From: Streptomyces olivochromogenes
Lineage (GTDB): Bacteria; Actinomycetota; Actinomycetes; Streptomycetales; Streptomycetaceae
Direction of reading: 5' to 3'
Assembly (NCBI RefSeq): GCF_001514115.1
Contig: NZ_KQ948494.1
Location: 1 to 38,364 of the forward strand
Length of the DNA: 38,364 nucleotides
Below, piece by piece: positions 1-7,911 of this stretch. Under the pieces are notes generated by a model. It was not told the origin of the DNA, searched no databases, and saw nothing but the letters and a program-made list of their open reading frames with translations. The translations under genes and the position numbers were made by a program. How positions within the stretch are numbered: position 1 is the first letter of the stretch; each line of letters starts with the position of its first letter.

Positions 1-25
1 TGGGCTATTGGAATAGTCGGCGGGA

Positions 26-62
26 GGGGTGGCCGCACCTGCTGCGCGGTGGCGGCCACCCC
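26..62 (-). terminator. hairpin terminator after the par operon
   Basis: A perfect 11-bp inverted repeat (GGGGTGGCCGC at 26-36, GCGGCCACCCC at 52-62, 15-nt loop) begins 20 nt past the stop codon of the leftward ribbon-helix-helix gene. There is no U-tract, which is common for Streptomyces terminators. It probably ends the par transcript. Confidence 0.6.
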
Positions 63-81
63 TGTGTGTGCTGTAGGCGGG

Positions 82-894
82 TCAGAACCCGCGGGTGGTG
101 AGCCATTCGTCCAGGGCGACCGAGATGATGTCGCCGAGGGGCAGGTGGTCGAGTTCGTTGTCCAGGGCGAAGCGTTTGATCCGCTTCTTCAGCTTCAGCG
201 CGGCGGGAACCGAGGAGTCGAGGCTCTCGCGCGTGATGATGCGCTGGTTGAGGACCACGGCAGCCTCCGGGATGTCCTGAGGGCGCCCTGACCCTTGAGT
301 CCAGGGCGTTGTGCCACCGGGCGCCGCGTCCGAGCCGGCGTGCTGCTCGTACTGGTGACCGGGCGCTCCGGCCCTCACCGGGAACGCCACGTTGTTTGCC
401 GTCGGCACAACTGCCTGGCGCACGGCCACCTCGGCACCCTGCGCCGGACCCACGGGAGGCGCGGCTTCCGGCGGCGGAGCGCCGTCCGTGGCCTTCTGAG
501 TCTGCTGCCGGGCCACGGCTGGTACGGGCTGAACTGCAGGCGAGGACTCGGTGTAGACCTGTGCTGACTGTTTGTGAGAAGCCGGAGCGTCGTCGACGAC
601 CGACCCGGCCGACGGCGGGGGCGGCGCCGGGGAGGTGGAAGGCGTGGCAGAAGACTTGGTCCGCGTCGGCGTCAGCCGCTCGTGAGGAGCGGCGGCGGCC
701 GCGGGGTGCGCTTCGGTCTCGGCGAGGGCAGCGCTCGGGGTCTGCTCGGCTGCCTGTTCGGCCGCGATCTGCTCGCGGGTGAGCTCGGCGGGCGGCGGAG
801 GCGCGCTCGCGGTCTTGGCAGCCCCGCCGAGGACGCGACCGCCGGCCGGGCGACGGCGGGTGGGGGGCTTCATCCTTTCGTCGTTGTCGGTCAT
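82..894 (-). CDS. ParB-like partition partner with C-terminal ribbon-helix-helix domain
   Basis: A 270-residue protein whose ATG at 894 overlaps the ParA stop codon in an ATGA motif, so the two are translationally coupled. Residues 1-200 are low complexity, rich in Pro, Ala, Thr and Gln, and look disordered. The last 55 residues (from about LNQRIITRESLDSS to the end) form a compact charged segment: a short strand, a helix containing KLKKRIKRFALDNEL, then a second helix DIISVALDEWL. That is the pattern of ribbon-helix-helix DNA-binding domains in small plasmid centromere binders. With ParA directly upstream, the inferred role is binding a centromere and activating ParA. It is not a ParB of the chromosomal type, since the HTH and CTPase motifs are absent. 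Family membership is inferred from context and the C-terminal pattern. Confidence 0.72.
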   Translation of the reverse strand: MTDNDERMKPPTRRRPAGGRVLGGAAKTASAPPPPAELTREQIAAEQAAEQTPSAALAETEAHPAAAAAPHERLTPTRTKSSATPSTSPAPPPPSAGSVVDDAPASHKQSAQVYTESSPAVQPVPAVARQQTQKATDGAPPPEAAPPVGPAQGAEVAVRQAVVPTANNVAFPVRAGAPGHQYEQHAGSDAAPGGTTPWTQGSGRPQDIPEAAVVLNQRIITRESLDSSVPAALKLKKRIKRFALDNELDHLPLGDIISVALDEWLTTRGF

Positions 895-1604
895 GCGTTG
901 AGCTCCTTCATGAGCGCGGCATACTCGCTCAGTTCGGTCGGGATCTCGCCGAAGGCCTCCATGTAGTGCACCCACGAGTGGATGACGGTCTCGGCGAGCG
1001 GGAACGGCTCGTCGTGGTCCGGGCCGATGCCCTCGCCCTGGGCGGGCTGGAGCAGCCTGTCCTTGGCGGTGCGAGGCAGGCTGGTGCGGTCGTCGGCCTT
1101 CACCAGCACCACGTGGGCGGTGACGTCGCGTTCGTTGCGGGCGGCGGCGCGCTCGGCCTCGTCGAAGGTGGCGACGAGCTTGCGGCGCTCGATCTTGGTG
1201 GGGGCGACCGGGACGATCAGCCGGTTCGCCTCGGTGACGGCCTCGTGGAACAGCTTCGCGCTGCCGCCGCCGGCGTCGACCACGATGGCGCCGAACTCGG
1301 CACGCTTGGCGCGGATGTACTCGGCGATGTCGTCGAACGGGTACCGCTCGACCACCAGGTTGTCCGGGATCTCGAAGCCCTCGGCCTTGGCGACCTTGAA
1401 CCAGTCGTAGGCGGACTGACTGGTCGCGTCGGCGTCCAGGAGCAGGGTCGGCAGTCCAAGGACGACGGCGTAGTAGAGGGCGATGAACCAGGCGGAGGTG
1501 GTCTTGCCGGTGCCGCCCTTGAGCATGGCGACGTCGATCACGAAGGCGTCCCAGGCGTCGACTGCCGCGGCGGCCAGGGTCTTGTGACGGGTGAACTCGT
1601 TCAC
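891..1604 (-). CDS. parA: ParA-family partition ATPase
   Basis: 237 residues from a GTG at 1604, preceded by GGAG about 11 nt upstream. The deviant Walker A motif KGGTGKTT starts at Lys29, with the signature Lys at the first position. LLLDADATSQSA follows (Walker A' Asp), and then IVVDAGGGSAK as Walker B. The protein is short and lacks an N-terminal HTH, as in type Ib plasmid ParA proteins. It would drive plasmid segregation by ATP-dependent nucleoid binding together with the downstream ribbon-helix-helix protein. The reading frame is open upstream with no stop back to a triple-HTH gene, so a longer HTH-ParA fusion of 486 residues cannot be excluded. I prefer the GTG start because residues just upstream (from about 1830 to 1605) do not look coding and a good ribosome binding site is present. 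Confidence 0.82.
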   Translation of the reverse strand: MNEFTRHKTLAAAAVDAWDAFVIDVAMLKGGTGKTTSAWFIALYYAVVLGLPTLLLDADATSQSAYDWFKVAKAEGFEIPDNLVVERYPFDDIAEYIRAKRAEFGAIVVDAGGGSAKLFHEAVTEANRLIVPVAPTKIERRKLVATFDEAERAAARNERDVTAHVVLVKADDRTSLPRTAKDRLLQPAQGEGIGPDHDEPFPLAETVIHSWVHYMEAFGEIPTELSEYAALMKELNA

Positions 1605-2351
1605 GTGTGTTCGATCTCCAGAAAGTAGAGGGGTGTTGTCCGGTGCGGTCGGTGGCGGCGCACATGCGCAGCGGCCCGGGCGGGGCGCGTGCCGTGCGGC
1701 TGCACCCGGGATGACACCGCGGCGGCGCCGGCAGATCACCGGCACGCGCGGCCAGACCAGCGAGGGGCCGGCTTGGGCCGGCCACGACCGTGTCCTGGAC
1801 GTGCGCGCGGGACCGTGCCGGTGCTGAGGCCGCATCCGGGTGCCTGCCTGGTGCAGGAGCCGGTAGACGGTCGCGACCGAGTAGTTGCACTCCTTGGCCA
1901 GCTCCGGCACCGAAGCGCCCGACTCGTACCGCCCGCGCAGGGATACCGCGAGCTTCTGGCGCGCTGTGGCATCCGCTGCGGTGCGGATGCGGAGTGTCTG
2001 CTGCGTGGTGCGGGGCATGCCCCCGGCCTCGATCAGCAGCCGCCGCGCGGCGCGCCGCGTCCCGGCACCCGCCTGGGCCAGCTCGGTGAACGTCGCGCCG
2101 TGCTGCTCGTAGAGGCGGCGCAGGCGGGTGGCGAGGTTGCGGCGGGCCTTCCCGTCGCGCATCCGGCGTGTCTGCCATGAGCTGCGCATGACGGTCCCGG
2201 CCTCGCGCAGGCGGTTGATGACCGTGCCGTACGACAGCCCGCTCGCAGTGACGAGTTCGGCGACGGTGGCCCCGGACTCGTACTGCTCACGGAGCGCCGG
2301 AGCGGTGACGGCTCCGTTTTCGGCACCGTCAGGTGGTGATGGTGGGTTCAT
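891..2351 (-). CDS. triple helix-turn-helix protein, in frame with ParA
   Basis: An ATG at 2351 overlaps the upstream gene's TGA in an ATGA motif. The first 175 residues hold three copies of a roughly 36-residue helix-turn-helix unit of the form LRxxYExGATVxELxxxxxxSxxTVxRLLxxAGTxMR, at about residues 20-55, 80-113 and 140-175. The middle copy is the most diverged. Spacers are rich in Arg and Ala. The frame then runs, without a stop, through an Arg/Pro-rich stretch of about 74 residues with non-coding character and into ParA. The coordinates given are those of the full open frame; the HTH part proper covers about 1825-2351. It may bind the centromere or the par promoter. Whether a fusion is made, or the HTH gene lost its stop by a frameshift, cannot be told from sequence. 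Confidence 0.55.
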   Translation of the reverse strand: MNPPSPPDGAENGAVTAPALREQYESGATVAELVTASGLSYGTVINRLREAGTVMRSSWQTRRMRDGKARRNLATRLRRLYEQHGATFTELAQAGAGTRRAARRLLIEAGGMPRTTQQTLRIRTAADATARQKLAVSLRGRYESGASVPELAKECNYSVATVYRLLHQAGTRMRPQHRHGPARTSRTRSWPAQAGPSLVWPRVPVICRRRRGVIPGAAARHAPRPGRCACAPPPTAPDNTPLLSGDRTHVNEFTRHKTLAAAAVDAWDAFVIDVAMLKGGTGKTTSAWFIALYYAVVLGLPTLLLDADATSQSAYDWFKVAKAEGFEIPDNLVVERYPFDDIAEYIRAKRAEFGAIVVDAGGGSAKLFHEAVTEANRLIVPVAPTKIERRKLVATFDEAERAAARNERDVTAHVVLVKADDRTSLPRTAKDRLLQPAQGEGIGPDHDEPFPLAETVIHSWVHYMEAFGEIPTELSEYAALMKELNA

Positions 2352-3846
2352 GCGGCGGACTCCCATTCACTGAGGGCTTGGGCATGGGCGGCTGCCAGCT
2401 CGTCGTAACTGAGCTGGTCAGTGGGGGTGATGAGGATCAACCGGCCGTCGGTGGCGAGGCGCCAGTCGGCGGCGGGGCGGCCGGTGGCCGGGTCGAGGAC
2501 GGACCCGTCGGGGGAGTGCCACGCGGCCGGGATCTCATCGGCGCGTGGTGCCGGGATCAGGACCTGGTCCCCGTCGCGGACGAGCACCACGGCCTGGCTG
2601 CGGTGTTCCGCGAGCCGGTCCAGCGCCTCCCGGTACGCCGCGCGTTCGGCCGCGTGCTGGGCCCTGCGGCGGCCCGCGACGCCCGTCGTGCCGTGTCGGC
2701 GGGCGGACTTCGTCCCAGCCCTGTGCGGGCCGTGCGTCCGGGCCGGTAACAGCGTCCAGAGGGCTGTTACCGAGGCCCTCCAGCGTGCGGGGAGCCAGGG
2801 CCCAGGTCTCTCCGCGGTGGTGCACCAGACCGTGGCCGGCCAGGCGTCGCAACGTCCGGTAGACGGTGGCACGGGACACCGATGCCGTACCGACAAGCTC
2901 ACCGACCGTCTGGGTGGGCCGGATGTGCAGCGCGCCGATAATCACGAGGGCGGAGCTGCCGAGGCCGTGGTGGGCGAAGGCGTCGTGGCCCATCAGGCGG
3001 GCGATGACGGTGCAATCGTTGTCGGCCGTGGCTGTCTCAGGGGTGGGCCACTCCTCAGGTGCCGGGTCGGGGGGGTACTGAGTGGTTCGGAAACGAGACT
3101 GCGGAGCGGGGATGCCCGGACGGTGGGCGCTGCCGGTGTCGAGGTACCAGGTGGAGCCCTCCCGGCCGTGGCCGGCCCGCAGGCGGCGCAGCCATCCGCA
3201 CGGTTTGAGGACGGTGTCGTAGACGATCCGATCCGCAGGGTCGTGCGGGAGATGCCTGCCTCCTCGGCGGTCTGCCGCTTGCTGGCGTGGTGCAGGGGCC
3301 GGCCCGCGATCTCGGCGAAGTTCAGGTGCGCCCGCAGCACCCGCAGCGCGGTCCGCCCGCGCTCCCCCCGCCAGGGCGCTGTCTCCATGCGGTCGCGCAG
3401 CGCGGCGAGAACCTCGTGCGCGTGGTGGCGCGACTCCAGCACCCTGGTGCTGCCGACCGCTGCCGAGGCGCTGGCCCACACCCGGCGGATGTAGTCCAGG
3501 GCGCGTGCCTGTCCGGAGCGCAGCGCGATGTGCCGGGCGTGACGGCCGCCCTCGTGCTCGGGGTGCAGCAGCAGCCGCGTCAGCTGGTCGGCGGTGCCGC
3601 CGGCGCGGGCCGCGTGGCAGGCGATGGCCGCGGTGACCCGGTGCCCGTGCTCGGCCGCGCCCTGGCGGTCCTCGCGGCCGTCGGAGCCAGCCTGCTGTAG
3701 CTGCCCGTCGCGTAGCGGCCGGTGAGGTCCCCGAGCAGGACGAGGTCGGCCGCGGCCGCGGGGAGCTGGGGGAGGACCAGTGGGCCGCGTGTGAGAGGAG
3801 GGTGTGGCTGGTGGGTGCTGTCTGGCACGGTGGGGTCGTCTCGCAA
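2348..3846 (-). pseudogene. frameshifted winged-helix replication/maintenance protein
   Basis: A coding signal runs leftward from an ATG at 3846 (MRDDPTVPDSTHQP) to a TGA at 2348, but in shifting frames. The segments read TGRYATGSYS, then QQAGSDGREDRQG...ISRTTL, then DRIVYDTVLKP...TRHDGRR, then GTTGVAGRRRAQ...SEWESAA. Joins fall near 3690, 3230 and 2690. The second join lies in a GGATCGGATCG repeat, a slippage-prone site. Restored, it would be about 495 residues. It has an AEEAGISRTTLR helix near the middle and a MarR/IclR-like winged helix (GELVGTASVSRATVYRTLRRLAGHGLVHHRGETWAL). Position next to parA and just left of a repeat cluster suggests a replication or maintenance protein, but I do not recognise the family. 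Three sequencing errors rather than real decay are possible. Confidence 0.55.
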
Positions 3847-3994
3847 GGACGTGGACGCCGCCCAGGCCCGCCAAAACCACGGGTGGTGTCCGGACCGACC
3901 TCCAATCGGCGCCAGCGGAGTCCCCAGGATTGCGGTCCTGGTGGCCTTCGCATCTCTGGTTCCGAGTGGAGGCAGGCATCCCCATCAAGGCACG

Positions 3995-4165
3995 ACCGGA
4001 GACGAATCAGAGCGCTCGCCAGAGTCGCCCACCCGTGATCCACACCGCCCGACCTGGGCCGCTCAGAGCCGGGAACAGAGGGCGATTGTCTCTGACCGGC
4101 TCTGATCGGCCCCGGTCGAATCGGGGTCGAATCAGAGCGTTTCCTCTGACTGCCTCCGATCGCCT
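3995..4165. repeat. iteron-like repeat cluster, possible origin or centromere
   Basis: A non-coding stretch between the leftward maintenance module and the rightward STAND gene. It holds many copies of a CAGAG/CTCTG word in both orientations: GAATCAGAGCG twice (about 4004-4014 and 4129-4139), CTCTGACCGG next to CTCTGATCGG (4090-4109), GGTCGAATC twice (4113-4121 and 4125-4133), plus CAGAGTCG, CAGAGCCG, CAGAGGG and CCTCTGAC. Such clusters upstream of rep or par genes usually bind initiator or partition proteins. The rest of the gap (3847-3994 and 4166-4217) shows nothing I recognise. Confidence 0.45.
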
Positions 4166-4217
4166 GTGCAACCCGTCCTAGCAGGTCACAGCCGTTTCGA
4201 ACTTCGGTGCGCTGGCC

Positions 4218-6440
4218 GTGGCCGCGCTGGTGTTGGGGCTGGTCAGCCGCCGTCTGGACGCCATCGACTCCGTGGTGGGTGGTGGACCGGTGAGGTTGGT
4301 GCCGCTGAGGCGGGTCCTCGGCGGCATGACGTCTCTGCGGGCACCCAACGGTTCCGGGCCACTCCGGGGCCGCGATGGCGAACTCGAGGTGTTGAGGCGG
4401 CTGCTGGCCCGTCCGCAGGGGAAGTACGCCGTGGTGTGCGGGGTGGGCGGGATCGGCAAGACCACATTGGCCTCTGCCCTGGCCGATGTCGCCCGCGCGG
4501 AGGGCCGGGGTGTGTTCTGGATCCGCTGGCGCAGCACCGAGGAGCTAGCCGAGCAGATGACCCGCACCGCGCTGGCCTGCGGCCTTCCCGAAGCCCGGCT
4601 CGAGGAGGCCCGGTCGGGTCGGGCCGGGCTGCCCGATGTGGTGTGGGAGCAGCTGGAGCAGACCGCCAAGTGGCTCCTGGTCCTCGACAACGTCGACACC
4701 CCGCAGGCCGTTGGTCCTGACGGCGAGGACATGGCGTCCTACCGCGGGTGGATCCGGCCGAGCAGCAGGGGCCTGCTGCTGGTCACCAGCCGCAACACCG
4801 ACCCCGCGGTGTGGGGCACCCAGGCCGTCCTCCGCCACGTCGCCCCGCTGGAGCCCGCAGCCGGCGGCCAGGTCCTCTGCGACGCGGCCCCCCACGCCGG
4901 AACCGCCCAAGAAGCACGGAGACTCGCGGACCGGCTGGGCGGCCTGCCGCTCGCCCTCCATGACGTCGGCCGCTACCTGGCCGCACCCGGCAGCCGCCAC
5001 CGCACCTTCACCGCCTATACCACCGCCCTCGACACACAGTTGGGCACGCTGCTCGGCGCCTCGCAACCTCGGGCGAGCGACCCGGCCGTCGGACAGGCCC
5101 TGGTCCGCCACACCTGGGAGCTGTCACTGGACCAACTTGCCACCGACGGAAACCCACTAGCACGGCCGGCACTGCGGCTGCTGTCCCTTCCGGCACCGGC
5201 CCCCATCCCCGTCTCCCTCCTCACCCCGGAAATGGTCACCGAGGCCACCAGGCAACAGACCGGCGAGGTTGAGGTGGAGGCCGCACTCAACGGCCTGCAC
5301 ACGTACGGACTCGTCGACACGCCCACACGTCAAGGCGGCCAACCCGTCCTCGGGCAGGTCGTCCTGCATCCCCTGGTCCGCGAGATCACCGCTCACACCC
5401 ACACCACCGAATCCACCGAGCCGAACCGCTACCAGCAGGCCCTCACCGGCCGCCTGATCCAGGCAACTCAAGGGGTGATGGGTGCCAGGATCGCGGACTG
5501 GGACACGGCCCGCCTCCTGGCCCCTCACCTCCTCAGCGCCGCAACGCACACCACCAACCAGCACAACCGCCACCTCGCCGATGCCGTCGAACGCATCAGC
5601 CAGTCCCTCACGAAAGCGGGCGACTACGGCAGTGCGCTACAGCTGCAGCAGGCAGCGCACTCGATAACCGCCCGCTCCTTCGGTCCCGACCATCCCGAAG
5701 CCCTGAACAGCCGCCACCACCTCGCCGATGCGCTCGACCTCTTCGGCCGGCACCAGGAAGCAGCCGACCTCCACCAGCAGATCCTCACCACCCGCGAACG
5801 CGTCCTCGGCGCCGACCACCCCGACACCCTGCTCAGCCGCAACAACCTGGCCAACGCGCTGGACCACCTCGGCCGACACCAAGAGGCAGCAGACCACCAC
5901 CGACACATCCTCACTGCCCGCGAACGCGTCCTCGGCCCGGATCAGATTCCCACCCTGCACAGCCGCAACAACCTCGGCCTCGCGCTCGGCTACCTCGGCC
6001 ACCACCAAGAAGCAGCAGACCTTCACCAACGGGCTCTCTCCGGCTACGAACACGTCCTCGGACCCGTCCACCCTCACACCCTGAACAGCCGAAACAACCT
6101 CGCGCTCGCGCTCGATGACCTCGGCCGGCACCGAGAAGCAGCAGACCACCACCAACACGTCCTCAGCGCCTACGAACGCATCCTTGGCCCCGACCACCCC
6201 AGCACCTTGACCAGCCGCAGCAACCTCGGCCTCGCGCTCGACCACCTCGGCCACCACCAAGAAGCAGCAGACCACCACCAACACGTCCTCAGCACCCGCG
6301 AACGCGTCCTCGGCCCCGACCACCCCCACATCCTGCACAGTCGCGACAACCTCGCAGCAGTACTGCGTGGTTCGGGGCGCGCGGGCACAGTCATGGGGCA
6401 TGGGAGGAGGCGTTGGTTCCGCGGGCCGAGGCGTAGCTGA
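4218..6440 (+). CDS. STAND ATPase: NB-ARC domain with C-terminal TPR repeats
   Basis: 740 residues. An NB-ARC-type NTPase occupies about residues 50-330: Walker A GVGGIGKTT near residue 75, Walker B KWLLVLDNVD near 155, the sensor stretch GLLLVTSRN, and the GLPLAL motif near 245. A winged-helix and linker region follows. Residues from about 486 onward carry five complete 42-residue kinesin-light-chain-like TPR units, phased at 126 bp (5673, 5799, 5925, 6051, 6177), each with a conserved LGxDHPxTLxSRNNLxxALxxLGxHxEAADxH pattern. The sixth unit stops in its first helix and is followed by an unrelated basic tail, so the C-terminus looks truncated. The family acts as ATP-gated switches: in Streptomyces as regulators, elsewhere as phage sensors. 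No effector domain is visible at the N-terminus. The start is uncertain: GTG 4218, or ATG 4327, which begins right before the NTPase. Confidence 0.8.
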   Translation: MAALVLGLVSRRLDAIDSVVGGGPVRLVPLRRVLGGMTSLRAPNGSGPLRGRDGELEVLRRLLARPQGKYAVVCGVGGIGKTTLASALADVARAEGRGVFWIRWRSTEELAEQMTRTALACGLPEARLEEARSGRAGLPDVVWEQLEQTAKWLLVLDNVDTPQAVGPDGEDMASYRGWIRPSSRGLLLVTSRNTDPAVWGTQAVLRHVAPLEPAAGGQVLCDAAPHAGTAQEARRLADRLGGLPLALHDVGRYLAAPGSRHRTFTAYTTALDTQLGTLLGASQPRASDPAVGQALVRHTWELSLDQLATDGNPLARPALRLLSLPAPAPIPVSLLTPEMVTEATRQQTGEVEVEAALNGLHTYGLVDTPTRQGGQPVLGQVVLHPLVREITAHTHTTESTEPNRYQQALTGRLIQATQGVMGARIADWDTARLLAPHLLSAATHTTNQHNRHLADAVERISQSLTKAGDYGSALQLQQAAHSITARSFGPDHPEALNSRHHLADALDLFGRHQEAADLHQQILTTRERVLGADHPDTLLSRNNLANALDHLGRHQEAADHHRHILTARERVLGPDQIPTLHSRNNLGLALGYLGHHQEAADLHQRALSGYEHVLGPVHPHTLNSRNNLALALDDLGRHREAADHHQHVLSAYERILGPDHPSTLTSRSNLGLALDHLGHHQEAADHHQHVLSTRERVLGPDHPHILHSRDNLAAVLRGSGRAGTVMGHGRRRWFRGPRRS

Positions 6441-6836
6441 GGTTCAGTGCGCTCGTGGCCGCGGCGGGCGGGCCGAGCGGGGGGAGGCTACCTTGCGTCT
6501 GCATCCCGGGCGGGTCACGGTGTGTGAATGCCAACTCCGGGGAGCGCGAAACAGACCGTGTTGTCTGGGCCGGTGGCCGGGGCGAGTGGCTCGGTGCCGT
6601 CACAAGCGGCAGCACTCACATGCGGCGAGGTGCGGGGTGCGCCCACTGCCAGGGATGCCCGGTTGTGCGACGGATCGTCGGGAGTCGAAAGCAGCTGCGG
6701 GTGTGGCGTTCACTCATTGGAGTGGAAGGTGCGATCAGTGCACCGGTTTGCCTTGTTTGACGGATTCGGGTGGTGGGCGGTTCGGGTGAGATGGCGCCCG
6801 CGAATATGCCGCCACTAGTTGCCCTGGAAGGGAAAC
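6441..6836. other. gap without recognisable gene
   Basis: About 400 bases between the STAND gene and the secreted protein. Possible reading frames have poor codon character and no recognisable similarity. The last 100 bases are AT-richer and presumably carry the promoter of the secreted protein, but I see no clear -35/-10 pair. Confidence 0.4.
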
Positions 6837-7358
6837 ATGAAGCTCGCAAACAACAGGGTCGCTCAACTCGCGGCCGTCGCAGTGAGCACGCTGTCGCTGG
6901 GAACCATCGTCGCGTCGGCCACGCCCGCGATGGCGCAGCCGCCTATCTGCGGCGACCACGACTGCCCCAGCCTGGCGCCCGCGGCCTTGAGCGCGAGTCA
7001 GGGCACGCTGAACCTGACCTCGTTGCAGTTGGAGAACATCACCGCGAGCGCCACCGATGTCGTGTCGGGGCGGCCGCTGGTCGGTGCGCTGGTCCGGTTC
7101 TACACCTCCGGTGGCCGCCTGCTGGGCCAGGCGTACACGAACAACAACGGCATCGCCGGCATCGTCTCTTCGGAGAACTTCGGCCCCGGCACCATCCAGG
7201 AACTGCTGAGCGGCTACGACGCCGTCCTGGTCGGTGACGGCGTCCACACCACGGCCACGGCGCACGCGGCGATCACGATCGGCACGGACTGCGGCACCAC
7301 GCCGCCCAGTGACCGCCGGCTCAAGTGCGCTGTCGTCCCGGTCGACTGGAGCCGGTGA
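6837..7358 (+). CDS. secreted Ig-like protein ending inside an S74 chaperone domain
   Basis: 173 residues from an ATG at 6837 preceded by GGAAGGGA. Residues 1-34 are a signal peptide (basic MKLANNR, hydrophobic core, cleavage after AMA). Residues 45-150 look like a bacterial Ig-like or carrier fold (SGRPLVGALVRFYTSGG, LGQAYTNNNGIAG). The C-terminus SDRRLKCAVVPVDWSR is the start of a Peptidase_S74 intramolecular chaperone domain. Ser158 and Lys163 correspond to the Ser-Lys dyad used for self-cleavage in endosialidase-type S74 proteins. A TGA at 7356 then stops the protein, while the rest of the domain continues in the same frame. The product would therefore be a secreted protein with an unfinished S74 domain unless the stop is read through. 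It lies 5' of a glycosyltransferase and a PqqD-like gene. Confidence 0.72.
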   Translation: MKLANNRVAQLAAVAVSTLSLGTIVASATPAMAQPPICGDHDCPSLAPAALSASQGTLNLTSLQLENITASATDVVSGRPLVGALVRFYTSGGRLLGQAYTNNNGIAGIVSSENFGPGTIQELLSGYDAVLVGDGVHTTATAHAAITIGTDCGTTPPSDRRLKCAVVPVDWSR

Positions 7359-7715
7359 GTGCGGCTGTCCCGGCGGTCCAGGACAGCCGCCCCGGCTGTC
7401 CTGGAGCACACCGCCGACGAGGGCGCCGAGGTGGCCCCGGGCGACGCGGTCAACGGCTACCAGGTGCTCAAGACGGTGGAGGCGCTGCCGATCAGCACCT
7501 GGCGGTACCTGTGGGAGCCGGACCAGGTGCGCCACCTCGGGCCGATGGCCCAGGACTGGCACGACGCCTTTGGCTTCAACCCCGACGACACGACCATCAA
7601 CCTCGTCGACGCCAACGGCGTGGCCCTGGTCTGTATCCAGGCTCTGAGCCGGCGTGTCGATGAGCTCACCGCCGAGGTCGAGCGCCTGCGGAAACTGACA
7701 GAGCGCTCCCAGTGA
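7359..7715 (+). CDS. C-terminal part of the split S74 domain
   Basis: 118 codons in the same frame as the preceding secreted protein, directly after its TGA. GTG at 7359 is the first codon after that stop. The sequence from about residue 40 (VLKTVEALPISTWRY) through VRHLGPMAQDWHDAFGF, TINLVDANGVALVCIQAL and the final heptad helix RRVDELTAEVERLRK matches the remainder of an S74 domain, including the C-terminal coiled-coil start. The first 38 residues are not typical of the family but keep strong third-position GC, so they look translated. No ribosome binding site of its own is obvious. Either this is the downstream half of one protein made by TGA readthrough, a re-initiated fragment without signal peptide, or a decayed remainder. 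Confidence 0.6.
   Translation: MRLSRRSRTAAPAVLEHTADEGAEVAPGDAVNGYQVLKTVEALPISTWRYLWEPDQVRHLGPMAQDWHDAFGFNPDDTTINLVDANGVALVCIQALSRRVDELTAEVERLRKLTERSQ
7361..7404 (+). promoter_or_regulatory. two overlapping, mutually exclusive hairpins after an in-frame TGA
   Basis: Hairpin 1 pairs GCGGCTGTCC (7361-7370) with GGACAGCCGC (7381-7390), 10 perfect base pairs, starting 2 nt after the TGA at 7356-7358. Hairpin 2 pairs CCAGGACAGCC (7378-7388) with GGCTGTCCTGG (7394-7404), 11 perfect base pairs with a 5-nt loop. They share the segment 7381-7388, so only one can form at a time. They could be a terminator, a stop-codon readthrough element, or the scar of an inserted inverted repeat. Confidence 0.6.
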
Positions 7716-7911
7716 TCCGCCTATTCGCGGCGTGGCACTGATCGGCACGCCATCGGGTTGCGGACCGGTCGGCCACCGAGTGGTCGACCGGCCGCGGCAG
7801 CCGTATGGCGTACCCGTGCCGGAACGCAGTCGCATCCCTTCGCCGGCCCAGAGGCACTCCCCGCGGAAAACCGCCCGGCTGCCGAACGGGCACTGACTGA
7901 GAGAGGTAGTC

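Noticed and set aside
82..2178. A 698-codon minus-strand frame covering the whole par operon
   Set aside because: Only its last 270 codons are real (the ribbon-helix-helix protein); the rest is the wrong frame of ParA and the HTH gene.
5673..6360. Regular 126-bp repeats as a CRISPR or satellite array
   Set aside because: They encode in-frame 42-residue TPR units with helical periodicity and no spacers.
7356..7404. TGA plus hairpin as a selenocysteine insertion site
   Set aside because: The position is not a catalytic or redox site in S74 domains and the hairpin has no bacterial SECIS loop features I can point to. Ordinary stop or readthrough is more likely.
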